A stretch of 64,000 bases of DNA, from assembly GCA_033439295.1 (NCBI GenBank), contig JAVTLE010000014.1, forward strand, positions 3,162,001-3,226,000. Direction: 5' to 3'. Below are positions 1 to 12,100 of the stretch, piece after piece. A model generated the notes under the pieces. It searched no databases. It was not told the origin of the DNA and saw nothing but the letters and a program-made list of their open reading frames with translations. Positions within the stretch are counted from its first letter, which is position 1; the number at the start of each line of letters is the position of its first letter. Source of the stretch: Deuterostichococcus epilithicus. Taxonomy: Eukaryota > Chlorophyta > Trebouxiophyceae > Prasiolales > Stichococcaceae. The position numbers were made by a program, and so were the translations under genes.

Positions 1-793
1 CAGGTCGCTTGAGCGAGCATGTCGGCTTGCGGCCGGAGCTTTCAGATCTCGGTCACTACTGCCTCAGCGAATCCGCAAAGCGTTTCTTGGGGCGGTTGGC
101 AAGGTCGCCTGGTGATTACTGGGACGCAGCACAGATCTGTGTTCCGGAACGGTTTCGGACCGCGCACTTTAGTACAAGCGCTGAACCTGGAGAAGGAGGA
201 TGCAGTTTCTGCAGTCAATTCGGCCTGTTCAGCTTTCAAAGCACCGCACGGACCCTCCTCGACTTGCCGACCCGAGTCATACTGGATCAGATTGCCGACC
301 GTCGTACTATGTGCGAAGCCTTAAAGTCCTGAAGCTCTGAATAGTGTCAGTGACATACCTATCACGAAAGTGCAGTGAACAACTTCGACCGCCTAATATA
401 CCTTGCAGTCGCTTTCCCTCCCTGCGGTCAGTGAAGTTCAGTCCAGCGCACATATCTCTCCTCAGAGGACTGAACCGTCTACCAGGCCTCGAAGCCACTG
501 CAGTATCATGTGCTGGCCAGCTTGAGCCACCCAGCATGTGCCAAAACCGGCTCAAGCAGTATGACTGCCGCGCGGCGAAGGTGGCAGCTCGCACATCAGG
601 TGGCGTGAGCCATTGATGCAGGCGAGCTATCGTGCAGAGCACTTTCGGAATTGAGTCGTCTGCTATCCCCCACCGAAGTCGCGCCACTCCTTCCGGAACG
701 GTTAAAGATGCGTGTACACATGCCGTATGCCTTCATGGCGTGTGAACGCTGCATGTGACGGAAGCACTTATCGATTGACCTGACATCGATCGC
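1..793. other. No gene recognised
   Basis: Open frames on both strands (for example 9-332 on the plus strand) show no family motif, no phase-compatible splice partners and no domain I recognise. The stretch probably holds the end of a gene outside the window plus the promoter of the VTT gene that begins at 794. Confidence 0.4.
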
Positions 794-2763
794 ATGCAGG
801 CGGGGCTCTTTGGCACCGTCAAGCGCAGCATCTCGATGCCACAGCTGGACTCGGCTGAGTATATTGACGCAGAGGAAGGCAGATCTGCCACGCTGGTGCG
901 CGCGCACTTCCTCTCATCCTCATTCCGGTCCAGGCTGGGTCCAAACGAGCGGATGCATCGCAGTGTTTGAGATGGATTGAAACGTTGCATGGCATCGTTT
1001 CGTGTCTCATCGCAGGCTGCAGCAAAGCCCAATGCACTGATCACGAGGACAGCGCTCGCCAAAGCATTTGTCATCAAGGTGGGCGGCTGCATGGCCTGTT
1101 GCACGACGATCAGAAGTGCTGTGTGTTTGCCAGGATCCGGAAAGAGGGTTTCAGACGGCAAACAGCATCATGTGGAGAACTAACAGGCTGTCGTGATGTC
1201 CGCAGTGGTCGCGCTGCCTGCTGTCGGTGGCGGCGCTCTATGTGTGCCTGCTGGGACTGCTGCTGCTGCTGTTGCGGACACTGCCCACGCGGGGGGCACT
1301 GTCGGCGAAGGCGCAGTTGCCAGCGGGTGACCCGCTGCTCATGAAGCTACCCCGCAACATAACCGAGCTGCGCGCGGTGAGCGACGTTGGTCCCGACACC
1401 TGGTCGAGATTCACCTTTGGCCCCGACCCAGTCACCCGTCCTTATGGTCCGCACATAACAGGTCGTCATCGCCCTTGCATGCCGCTCGCAACAGCCCTTG
1501 AACCTGGTACCGCCAGAGTCGCACAGACCGCGACGTGTGCGGGGCTGTGCAATGGCTCCCAATCTCCAAAAACCTTCCAATGGGCGCAGGTGCGGCACAC
1601 GCTGGAGCTGTACCGCCAAAATTACAGTGTTCAGGTGGCCAGCCTGCTGGTGGCCACCTATCTGGTGCTGCAGGCGCTGTCCATCCCCGGCACCCTGTGC
1701 ATCAACCTTCTCATCGGTGCGGGTCGTCAGCGGCTCTCTCTCATCTACAGGCTTTCATTTCTCCAACTTCTGCAAGCGCTGCCTCCAGGGCCGGCACCGT
1801 TTTGTGCCGTCTGCGCCGGGCGCACTCGGGCTGCTGCTGTCTGTCTCTTGTCTTGCTGTGCCGCAGAAGTGCCACCAACGATCAGCGGCTCAGTCGGTCA
1901 CGTTGGCAGCCACCAGACCGGCCCGTCGTCACTGTCATCGTCGCTCCACTGCCAGAGGGTGCAGTCACCAGGTGCTGCTGTCATGTGCGCAAAGTTTTAG
2001 AGTCGTTGCAAAACCGTGGCGGCGCCGTGGGCGGTGCAGGCTCCATGTACTCCTTTCCCCTGGCGCTGGTGGTCGTGGCGGTGGTCAGCACCGCGGGCGC
2101 ATGCCTGAACTACGAGCTGAGCGCGCTGCTCGTCCGCGAAATGATCATCGACCTCATCCCTGCGCGCATCAGCGTGTTCCACCACTCCGTGCAGAAGCAT
2201 CAGGACCACCTGCTCAACTACTTCGTCTTCCTCCGGGTGCGCTGCCGCTACGGCCTGGCTGCTGTCACCATGGTGCCACCTGCGCTGATGCTCAGCTCAG
2301 TATGGCGGCTTTCGAACTGTCAACAGCAAGCTGCTGCCTGCCGAGGACAGCCTGAAGGCGCACACGGGCTACCGTGTCGACCGTCGGAAGGCACATGCCG
2401 CTCGCTGTGTGCCGCCGCGTCTCCTGGCATGCAAGATTGAGGCGCAGGTCCAAGGCCCACCGTCACTGTGGACGGACGTTCTGCCTGCAGGTGACGCCGC
2501 TGCTGCCATCGTGGCTGATCAACTTCGCCAGCCCGATCGCCAATGTGCCCTTCCGGACCTTTGCCATTGGAACCTTCATCGGGCTGCAGCCGCTGAACTT
2601 CATCACCGTGTCGGCTGGCCGCACCCTCGGGCGGCTGCAGAGCTACAGCGACCTGTATGGGCCCCGCACCGTCCTCACGATGGGCTTGTGCGCCGCAGCG
2701 GCCCTGCTGCCGGTGCTGTTGAAACGCATGCTGGTGAAGCGGACAGGCAATGGCCTTGCGTAG
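794..2763 (+). CDS. TMEM41: TMEM41/VTT-domain (DedA-like) membrane protein, probable phospholipid scramblase
   Basis: Five exons join in phase: 794-895, 1206-1376, 1590-1716, 2040-2236 and 2491-2763, giving 289 aa. The first exon starts at the first ATG of an open frame and ends at CTG|GTGCGC. Residues around 41-60 are a leucine-rich membrane segment. The VTT domain fills the C-terminal two thirds, with the family-typical stretch beginning LLPSWLINFASP, followed by NVPFRTFAIGTFIG and a last membrane helix before a basic tail. TMEM41B relatives scramble phospholipids in the ER and support autophagosome formation; that role is inferred from family. The gene converges on the MT-A70 gene. Exon 1 is the least certain part, since it has no recognisable homology of its own. 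Confidence 0.85.
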
Positions 2764-3127
2764 GGGGCTCTGTGGGCACCGCGAATGGCTTTGCTTTCAA
2801 GCGAGAAGCTTTGTGAAGAGAGTGACGCTAGCTGAGAACAGGGTACGAGAACTGCAATTCACATCATTGGTTTGAACCTAGGATATACAACAGGGAGTGT
2901 CATGGACAGTGGCATTGAAGGCATGAGCCGGACGTGATTTTGAGGGCCTGAGGGCTAGGACGCACTGCCATTTCCAAGCAATACTTGATGGCAATAGATG
3001 CCTTCTGTCCTGCAAGTACATGGCGCCAGCAAACCGCATGCGCCCTCTTTGTAAACACCTACCACGGCGCAGTATGACGAATAGCTACGACAGGTGCCTG
3101 CCCATGTCGTGCCCTGACGCAGCAGCA
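2764..3127. other. Convergent intergenic spacer
   Basis: A 364-base spacer between the 3' ends of the VTT gene (+) and the MT-A70 gene (-). It should contain both 3' UTRs. TGTAA, the usual green-algal polyadenylation motif, occurs on the plus strand near 3048. No coding exon is recognised. Confidence 0.5.
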
Positions 3128-5462
3128 TCATAGGCTTGCCGGCACATCGACCACCTGGGTCCATCCGTCCCGCGGCGCACAGCCGGCGGCCCACAACTCG
3201 AGGAAGCTGCCCCTGCCTGTCGGCAGCAGCGTCTCCAGGGCGATGTACGCCTCCTCGGGCATGTGCCGCCCGCCCTCTGCACCCCGGCGCCAGAACGCTC
3301 GCTGGCGCAGGATGCAATTGCTCGGTCGCAGGGTGCGTGTCGGGTGACGAAGCATAGCACGCCCATGCATCACGGTGCTGCCATGCAACCAAGGCCAAGG
3401 ACATCAAGAGCAACTTGCGGGGAGCGGGGCACCTGGTGTGGAGCGGATGCAGTCGAAGAGGACGTCGGGCTTGCGCTGGTGTCGCAGCTCGATGTCCTTG
3501 CCCAGGCCTGCATTGCCGCACAACATCAGGGCGGCCGACATGAGGCGCAAGCGAATCGAAGCACTTCCAGAAGGGAACCCATGTTATCCAGCAAAGTATG
3601 ACAAACACTTCAGAGGGCAGTGTGTTTGAGCTCGGACACGAGGCCAGCACAGGCGCCAGCGTGCAGAAAATGAGCTGACATTGCTCAAGGTCTGAGGAGA
3701 TCGCTGTCTGGTGTGCAGCATAGCGCACCATCCTTGCGGAACATGAGCAGCGTGCTGTGCGAGGCGCGGGCGTGCGGCGCGTCGAGAGCCAGCGCCCGGT
3801 TGCCGGGCCCCATGTGCACCCATGTCAGGTTCTCCACGTACACGAACTTCCGCGAATACAGCAGCTTGACGACGGCGTGCAGGTGCGCCTTGGCAGCCCA
3901 CACGAACACGAACCCGACGGGGCACAGGCGCTCCAGCGGCAGCGCGGCCAGCGCCGCCACCTTGCCGGCGGCGTCGGGCGCCGCCGCGGCGGCATCTGCG
4001 CCCGGCAGCACCCAGCCCGGCTGCACCAGCACCGCCTGTGGCGCAGCGAGCATGCGGGGTGCTGTCTCTGCGCTCCTCGCGTCTGGACTGGCGCAGCTGA
4101 TGTTGCTTGACCTTGGCGGCTGGCCACAGCAGCCGACCAGCACATCGGCGACCACTGCATGTCGTGTAATGGCGGTGTCGCTGCAGTGTCGCACAAGCGG
4201 GTAGCTGCGGTATAGGACGACAAGTTCGCGCCTGGTATGTGCGGTCGAAAGGATCCTGGGCTGGCTCCGCGCCGCCTGCATCCATTGCCGCCCCAGGCTG
4301 GCTGCGCAGCTCGGCGGGCATGTAGGGCTGCACGGTGCGGCCCCAGGAGATGGGCAGCGGTGGCGGCGGCATCTGGATGCGCATGATGGCGTCGGCATCA
4401 TACGTGCGCACCTGCAGTGTGGAGCTGTGACAAGGGATGAGACACTCGGCTGCTGCAGGCGGGCAGTGATTGCAGGGACAGTGAACGACAAGGTGTGGCG
4501 GGAGTGGGGTGCAACAATGGCAGGAGCTTTGGCACACGCCAGATTCGGGGGGCCTCGCCTTGCGGCGGATGAGCGCCTGCGTGGCGGCGTTGTAGTGCGT
4601 CACGACGTCGTGGCGCGGCTTTGTGTGGCTGCCGCCGCGCTCCCGTGGCGCCCGAGGCAGCACCGCCCCGCCCAGCCGCCTGTGCAGACGGAGGTGCTTA
4701 GCATCATTGCATCCGGCACCCCACTGCACTGATGTCGTTCGTGCCCTGCCCCGCCTCAGCGGCGGCGCGACAGCACCATGCCGAGCTCCGACTGCCGAGT
4801 CAGCTTGCAATTTGCCGAGAGTCACGGCGAGGCAGCACAGGACGTGCAGCGCCAGCAATGTCACGATTCATCGTGGGAGCGCACTTGCGCCGCAGCTTCT
4901 TGAGCTTGCGCCAATGCTCCGAGTAGTCCCCGTCGTCGGCGTCGGACCAGAAGCCGCGCAGCGCCTCCATGTCATCGTCGTCGTCCGATGCCAGCAGCTC
5001 ATCGCCGGACCCGCCGCCATCCTCCCACGCCGCCTGCCGCTGGCTCATCAGCGCAGCATTGCCGTCGGCAGCGCTGCGCACCGTGAAGATGCTGGTCTGC
5101 TTGAATACTTCCATAAGCTGCTCGTCAGTCAGGCCCTCCGCGGCGGGCCGCGTGCGAGGTTGCGCACTTAGCGCGCCGGTGGCGTCGCTGTTGCCGGCGT
5201 CGGCGTCCGGCGCCGGGCCGGCCGGCGGGGAGGCTGCCGCCGTAGCTGGCGCCGACCCTGCAGCCGGGTCTGGGGTGGCCAGCTGAGCCTGCTGCGCGGC
5301 CCCGTCTCGGCCAGCGGCTTGGATGCGCTCCAGCTCTTCAAATTTTCGGGCAATGCTCTCCGGCGTCTCGTCGTCCTCTACGTAGCCGACGTAGTGCACA
5401 GCCGATGGCATGGTATCATTCTTGCGCGACGCACATCGACGCTTTGATGACCGCCCCTCCAT
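3128..5462 (-). CDS. MT-A70-family methyltransferase-like protein with altered catalytic motif
   Basis: Six exons in transcript order: 5462-4885, 4679-4559, 4411-4232, 4065-3729, 3507-3433 and 3297-3128; 486 aa. The ATG at 5462 opens the conserved N-terminal stretch VGYVEDDETPESI. A basic region rich in HTKPRHDVV follows, then an MT-A70 fold: the strand AVLVQPGW (residues 304-311), GFVFVWAAKAHL, YVENLTWV, the RHS-type HASHSTLLMFRK-like segment, and GLGKDIELRHQRKPDVLFD. In active MT-A70 enzymes the strand ends in DPPW; here it reads QPGW, so the usual catalytic Asp and second Pro are missing. This suits a structural partner such as MTA9 or METTL14 better than an active enzyme. Introns 2 and 3 are modelled with GC donors (AAG|GCGAGG, CAG|GCGCGA). 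Identity as a DNA 6mA or RNA m6A subunit is inference. Confidence 0.8.
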
Positions 5463-5740
5463 GGCTGCTGGAGTTTGTGTGCCTGTAGGATTTGTGATGG
5501 TTTCGGGGGATGGCCTGGAGCTTGGCGATGCCTCACACTGCGCCGGATGCTTCGAGAGCTCTCCCGAACGTCTTGTGGTGCATTGCATCGCTCTGTGTCG
5601 GGTACAAGCTGGAAGCTGACCTGACCTGACGCTTGAATTTGAATGGCGTGCATGCACGTGCCGAGATCTTGCAGAAAGCATGAGGTGCAGCCTGCACATG
5701 AGGCCCAGAGAGCATTCATCGAGGCTCTGCACGAGGCTGG
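5463..5740. promoter_or_regulatory. Probable shared promoter region, divergent genes
   Basis: The 278 bases separate the start of the MT-A70-like gene (-) from the start of the folate cyclo-ligase gene (+). They must hold both promoters and 5' UTRs if the start codons are right. No TATA box or other clear element is visible. Confidence 0.4.
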
Positions 5741-7061
5741 ATGCGTTTACTTCTCCAAAGGAACGTGGTGTATAGGCCGCAGCGCATGCAAACGATGGCG
5801 AGGCAAGGCCTTATGGCGGCGCAGCTGGAAGCTAAGCAGCTGCTGAGGAAGACCGTCAAGCAGGCGCTGCGGCAGATGGACCAGGCAGAACGGCAACAAC
5901 AGAGTGAGACGCACTTCAGCTGCCTGGTAGTACATCCGCTGGCACCATGCGCACGCCGCAAGCATGCCGTCATCTTGACTAGAAGAATCGCAGACGACGA
6001 CAAGCAGAGAAACTCCCCCAGGAAGATCACTGGTCGGCGCATTTCAGCCTGACGCAATGCTTAACTCAGTGCAGGCGACGCCGTAGCGTCCAACATCCTT
6101 ACGTCGCCCTTGTTCAGACGACACAGCAGATTTGGCGTGTACGTGCACGCTGAGCGGCTGCGGGAGGTGGACACGACGGCAATCCTGAACGCGCTGCTTT
6201 CACGAGGTCAGCTCAAACACTGCTGCAGACAAGAAGCCCTTTCGATGCGCCTGAATCTGCGCTGGCTCTCATGTGCTGCCATGCCTGCAGGCCCAGACAC
6301 AAGGTGCTACGTGCCGCTCGTGATGGACAACGAGTCGAACATGAAGCTGCTGCATCTAGGTGGGCCTGGCTTATACTTTGCACAAAACTCGATTGAGCAG
6401 GGTGCGACTGCAGCGTAAATATGACAGAATGGTCCGTTGACATAGCGCCATAATGCTGCCGCAGACTCTATGGAGGGGCTGCGCTCGGTGCCGCCCTTCG
6501 GCATTAGGGAACCCTGCCAGCAGTACGAGGATGAGACACCCCGAGAGGACGGTATGCACTGTTGCTCAGCTGTTTCAAAGTGCTGTCCATGCACGATCGC
6601 ACGTTGTTGTGCAGCATTATAGCTTGTCAGGAGTCTGCCTGTTGAAGCAACAGTCTTTTGATCCCATGCAGTGTTGCAGACGGCGGCGCCGCTGGACATG
6701 CTGGTCATGCCGGGCCTGGCTTTCGATGCCCGAGGGGGTCGTCTGGGACGTGGCGGGGGCTACTACGACCTGTTCATCAGCCGCTGCTTGTCGCATGCCC
6801 AGTCGCATGGCCAGCCCGCGCCACTGCTCGGTGGGCCTTCTTCTGGCTCGTGCACCTGCTCATGTGCCTTCTGCCCTGACGCGTCTGTCGTGCATTGTGT
6901 ATATCATTCAGACGTACAAATGTGTGCTGGCTGCAGTGGCGCTGGCGTTCAAGGCTCAGATCGTGGACAGCGTGCCAATGACAGAACACGATCAACGTAT
7001 AGACGTGCTGGTGACGGCAGACGGGGTGCAAAGGATGTCAGAGCGAGGGCAGGACTTCTGA
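5741..7061 (+). CDS. MTHFS: 5-formyltetrahydrofolate cyclo-ligase, probably mitochondrial
   Basis: Six exons: 5741-5903, 6075-6206, 6291-6359, 6465-6551, 6672-6830 and 6937-7061; 244 aa. The enzyme converts 5-formyl-THF to 5,10-methenyl-THF using ATP, recycling the inhibitory formyl form. Evidence is the family pattern [13 protein letters not shown] near the N-terminus, [12 protein letters not shown], the substrate/ATP loop LGRGGGYYD (residues 175-183) preceded by MPGLAFD, and the C-terminal [15 protein letters not shown]. The ATG at 5741 adds an Arg-rich, acid-free leader ahead of the in-frame ATG at 5795, which fits a mitochondrial presequence as in Arabidopsis. All five introns are phase 1, so every internal exon is symmetric. 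The gene converges on the plastid CxxCxGxG gene. Confidence 0.92.
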
Positions 7062-7569
7062 GCTGTGCGGCTTGCTGCACTCTTCACAAGCTCCACACAG
7101 CCCCTGCACTGGTCCAGATAGAGTGGCTAATGCACAGGCGGATGAAATGCAGTGCCGCAATGTGTTTAAACATCTCAGATGGTTTCAGACATTATGATGA
7201 GACGACGCACGCACCTCACTAGAGTCTTAGTTTCAGGTGGGAAGGACGGATTTCAACGTGATCAGCTATCAAATCTGCGCTGCATGCAAGCCCGCTCAAC
7301 ATTCCTATTGTCTACGCAAAAGTCCACGCACTGCTATCATTAACTGCTGGACAAGTTGAGGCATTGCCGCGCCTTGTTACTTGATCAATGATGGCAGCAC
7401 CCTGTGAGGCAGCGGCGTTGCCTCACAAACCTGTACGAGTACCAACCCGTCACAGTTCTCGCATCTGAACTCAATACACCCAAAAAATGTTTGCTCTCTC
7501 TCACCGCTCGCACTCTAAGCCTGAAGCAAACTGGCCCGGCTCACGGTCCACCGTCTGGCGTTCTGCGCA
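7062..7569. other. Convergent intergenic spacer
   Basis: About 500 bases between the 3' ends of the folate cyclo-ligase gene and the CxxCxGxG gene. Small open frames here have no motif or splice support; it is most simply 3' UTR. Confidence 0.5.
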
Positions 7570-8667
7570 CTATCCCCCAAGCTTCTCTTTAAATCGATCG
7601 AACAGCGTCTTCTTTTTGTCGTCGTCCGACCATGTGATTTCGCAAGGCGGCCGGCCCGCTGTGTACTGCCCATTGCCGCTGTTGACGTCAGGCATGATCC
7701 GCGTTGATGTGTGCCTGACACACCCTGTGGCAGGTGCACACGAGACGACTTGCGAGTCCACCGTCTGACACATCCGCCCCACGACTTGCTCAATGCTCAA
7801 TGATGTGCGCTGTGTAGCATGCGAAGCAATCTAAACCCACCTACACCATGGCAGGTGGGGCATGTGTACGACTGCCGCCTTGCCCCTCGCCCACGGCCGC
7901 CGCGGCTGTATGATGTCACGGTGCCAGTACCATGGCACTTTATGCAGTTCGTCTCCCAGACGTGCATCGTCGTCTGCAGCTCGACGACAGCACGTGTTGG
8001 TTTGCTTGCTGGAATGAGCGTACAACATTCAAAAGCCAGCATGCATGTGCCCAGCATTACCTGGCAGTTGCGCGTAAAAGGGTCGCACGCCTCCTCGGCT
8101 TCTGATTGCGTCTGCAGCACAATCGAGCGCTGCTCAGATCAGCTCATGTTATTGCCTCTCCATTAGTCTGGCGCAGAACAGCAGTGACCGGCATGCCGCC
8201 GGATGCTGCATTGTGGCATTGCGCACCCTTCCGTCACAGGGGAGGCTGGTGTAGGGGTTGTACAGCGACAAGGGCAGCGCGTCATGCCTGCGGAAATCTC
8301 GGATGCATGATGCACGTTGCGATAGCGATCAATACTTGGCCGCGCGCCGCGGTTGCCCAGCACTGCCCATTACGAAGCGACATACTGCATGCATCGCGGC
8401 TCACCTGTGCCGATGCTGGCCATTCCGGTGCTGCGAATGCTTCGGGTCCGGATTGTCCGGCTGCGGCTGCGCCTGCTGTCCGTTGGCGGCTTCACACCTT
8501 GTCAACGGTGTGAACCTGGCTGCCCGGCCCACACGCAAACTGTCTCGACAGGCTGGGGGATGCGAGCAGGTGCGGCTCGACAGGGAGGGTGTTCGCATCA
8601 CGGAGGTCCTTAGTGAAATGCTGCCGCAGCTCAGCGTCGGGCCAGACAGCAGGTTCGCGGACATCAT
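7570..8667 (-). CDS. Plastid-targeted CxxCxGxG (DnaJ-type zinc-finger-like) protein, function unknown
   Basis: Five exons in transcript order: 8667-8405, 8287-8227, 8111-8061, 7973-7847 and 7724-7570; 218 aa. The true first ATG is at 8667; the open frame upstream of it has no ATG. Residues 1-60 are rich in Ser, Thr and Arg and nearly free of acids, as in a chloroplast transit peptide. The mature part has LPLSLYNPYTSLPCDGR, then CDPFTRNC, then two cysteine pairs, CIKCHGTG (135-142) and CPTCHG (163-168), separated by a Gly/Arg loop. Such pairs bind zinc in DnaJ and in plastid proteins such as BSD2 and LQY1. There is no J domain. I do not recognise the exact family. The acceptor of the last exon is one of several possible. 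Confidence 0.65.
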
Positions 8668-9112
8668 CAAGTTGCAGTGCAAACAGTTCGAGTGCAGTCA
8701 GGCTACGGCGTCGCTGACTAGTATGGTACCGCCCTGAGGTGCAGCATGTTTTGGAGCCGGCGACACGTTGCAAATCCAGTTGTGACGACGAGGTGCGGTG
8801 TCTCGCCGGCCAGCCAAAAACTATCGAGAGATACATATTATATGATTATGTTAAAATTTGCTTATTAACCGATTGAGAAATCTTCCCCTTTCAAAGCATT
8901 CGGCGGGCGTGCCAGCGTCATGGATGACAGCCGGTCCAAAAGGGCGTGCCCTGGCCCTGTTTGAGGTGCCGCATGGATGACCTTTGCGCAAGCAATCTAA
9001 CAACGGCCTCGATATTGCGCGAACGCAATTTCTTGCTGGTACTCATTCGACACGCGGCGTGCATAGGATGTTGCCGTGAACGCACAGGTCTCACATCCGG
9101 ACAAGCCCCAGC
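8668..9112. promoter_or_regulatory. Divergent promoter region with an AT-rich block
   Basis: The 445 bases separate two divergent genes. Bases 8820-8885 are strikingly AT-rich for this GC-rich sequence and include ATATTATATGATTATG, which could be a nucleosome-poor core promoter. No exon is recognised. Confidence 0.45.
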
Positions 9113-12100
9113 ATGGCAGACTTAGGTGTCCGCGAGGACGAGCTCATCCGAGGCGTGTTTGCCTTTACGCTTGACGCGAGTCGCGCGGATGCTGCTGCAA
9201 ACCCGCCGGTCATCCACCTCAGTGGCCTGGCCGAGGCGAGTGCTTCGCACGTTACCTTCTGTAGAGCACGGCTTGATGGCCTGCTTCATTGAGTACGGAG
9301 CCGAGTTGTGCCTTTGCATTGACGTCGGGGACGTCGGAAATCCACACAAGATGGGCATGCTGGCGAGCTTGCTCGTGCAGCAATGCGCTACTCGTGGCCC
9401 AAGGCCGCGGCGGGAGCGGACGCTGTGCATGCGGTGGTGTGCAGGAGCTCAAGGCAGAATTCCCGGATGCGCCGCTACTGCTGACGAAGGCGAATCTGGA
9501 GCGCGCGCTGATGGCACGGCTCATGGAGCCTCCAGACACCTACCCGCAGTGGCCCGTCCCATACCTGTGCGCCTCAGTGCCTTGCTGGTCCCCCTCAAGG
9601 CACATCGTCCGATCTTCAGCCAAGCAGGCGCAAGAGATCGCAGTTCTGCATCCTCGCGACCGGCATGATCGGCCCTGGTGCCCGGGTGCAGGCTGGGTGC
9701 ATATGGGCGGGCATTGGACCGCTTCCGGGGGCTGCCGGCCACAGCAGGGCGCGAGCAGCTGCAGTCGGTGCTGGCGTACAGCCGGGAGCTGGCCGTCTCA
9801 TACAGCGGTCTGCTGCTCACCATGGACATGTTTCCCCAGGTTGGCGTCGAACAGACCGTGTGCCGTGTGCAGCATGTGGTGTCGCGATCCCAATGCGGAT
9901 AACTGCCGCTGTTGCTGCTGCAAGCCTGTGACGAGCACACCAAGATGAGTTTCGAGGCCCCCAGGCACTGTCGATGGCAAGGCGGTGCATTGCACATTGG
10001 CAGTCGTCGCGCTGACATCTCGCAAGATGGCGCTGCACGGCATGCGATGCGGCACTCGCTCTCTGGCCTGGTGGTGCAGTTCATCCTTGGCAGTGCAATC
10101 CCTTTGACAGACTGCACTGTTGGGCGACAACGTGCCGATTCCGGCCCTTCCTGCCCTGCAGCCGCACGAGGCACGGCAGCGGGGCGCGCTGCAGCTGCTG
10201 GACGCTCTGGAGGCTCGCAGCCAGCAGAGCGGCACCGCGGTGCACATGCCGCCGGAGTTCCTGGAGGAGTTTGCGACGCGCTTCGAGGAGGAGGGCCTGT
10301 CCGACATCGTCACAAGTATAGGTGCAGCCCTTTTCGCAGGCGGTCGGGATTTGCTGCAGGCTGGCGCCAAGCATGTCCTGTGCCTCGTGGATGCAGCACT
10401 GCAGTGCACCAGCAACGGCTGGCATCCAACACCGGCAAACAGCAGCTTGTGTTTGGCAGCACTGTCTGGTCAATGCCTCGTTGCAACCCGTTGCGCTCAT
10501 GCCGGCAGCTGCCTTGCAACCAGCAATTTTGCTCCGTCTGCAGGCAGGGAGGTGTGGCAGCAGCTGACGGGCATGTCCGCAATAGGCGAATTCGCGGACC
10601 GGCTGAATGTGCTGATGCTCATCAGCAGCTTGCGGCCGCTGGCGCGCTGCTTCGTAGCCACGCCCTATTTTCTGCCGCAGGCGCTGGGCAATGGCAGGTG
10701 TGCTTGGTACAGTGTGCTTCCTCTTACGGTGCGTCAGTGCGCCTTCTACCAGAGGACCTGCCTGTCCAACGCCTCATGCCACATCTGACGCCGGAACTTC
10801 TTCCAAGGTGGCTGCCTTCCCAGAAGGTCGGTTTGGATGCAAGCTCGGCTTCACACCTATGAGGGACCACACGGAGAGTTCCATCTCCCCTGCCGGCAGA
10901 TCCATTTCCGAGGCCACGCTGCTGGGCCCGGCGTTCCGGCTGGCCATCCTGACAGACCGCGTGGCCCCCGCCAAGCCGGACGTGCGGCAGCAGTACCTCA
11001 GCGGCGTGGACGGCCGGTCCTCCAGCGAAATCAACTCAGCGGTCAGCTCGCTGCGCCTGACGGTGAACCAGCTGGCGGCGACGCTGCATGCAATCGTGCT
11101 CAACCTGCTCAAAAAGGCGAGTGCTCCTTTGGATGCCCGTTGTGGAACAGGCATGTTTGCGGGCACCCCTCAGCCAAATGCCGCCAGCTGCTCGCGACAC
11201 TCCGCGTCCCCTCCTCAACCAATCATGGGCGCCCACTTTCGGTCCGACACTACCACGCCGCGCTGTGTGTTTCGACCTTGCATCGCATGCATCCAAACTT
11301 ATGACAGAGACTGCCATCTCCTCTGCGTTTGTGCACACAGGACACACGGGAGCGCATGCTGCAGTGGCTGTTTGCGGCAGTGGAGTCCAATGCGGAGCGC
11401 GCGAAGACGATGCCGGACGCGCGGCTGGCGGCGCCGGATGGCTTCTTCATGAACCTGGCCGCCGTGTGCATCAAGTTGTGCCAGCCCTTCATTCAGCCGT
11501 CGGCGAAGTCCTGGGCCAGGATCGATCCCGGGTGGGATCCGTGGATGTTCTCCATCGTAAAGTCTCGTTGCTAGCTGCAGCATTTGTTGGATCACCCCGT
11601 GGCGTGACGCTGTCCTGCACGCTTTCCGATGCCCCCTGCAGCGATCCCGCAGCCACCTGCGCCATTGCAGGGGACATCCTGCGGGCCCGCGTCACGCTGC
11701 AGAGGCCGCCTGCCGCTGACTCGGTGCGCCTGCGCAGGTATGTGACGTGGAACAGCCGCATCGACTTCTCGGAGGAGACGAAGCTGAGCGCAACGCAGGA
11801 GGAGGAGCGGGCATGGCTCGCTGAGCGGCGCTCCTCCTCCGGCGCCGCCTCCATCAGCGCGCCGCCCAACTACCCCTTCATCTGCGAGGTGTAGTTAAGG
11901 GCCGGGCAGCGGCGGCATGTGCCTGCCAGCTCAGTTTGCGAGCTGGGATGGGCGCCTGCACGCGTGGCAGGGCAGCGGAGAGGATTCCGACCACGAGCCA
12001 GGGGCCTCTGTATGCCTGGGCGGTCGCTGCAGTGTACCGTGATCTCCAAACAGCAGCGTGGCCTCGTGTTGAAACAGCGACGCGCACGCTTTGCAAGCGG

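Noticed and set aside
9-332. 107-codon frame at the left edge
   Set aside because: No recognisable family, no splice partner and strong overlap with open frames on both strands.
2955-3731. 258-codon minus-strand frame over the end of the MT-A70 gene
   Set aside because: It reads mainly through introns and out of frame with the conserved MT-A70 segments; the spliced model explains the same bases with family motifs.
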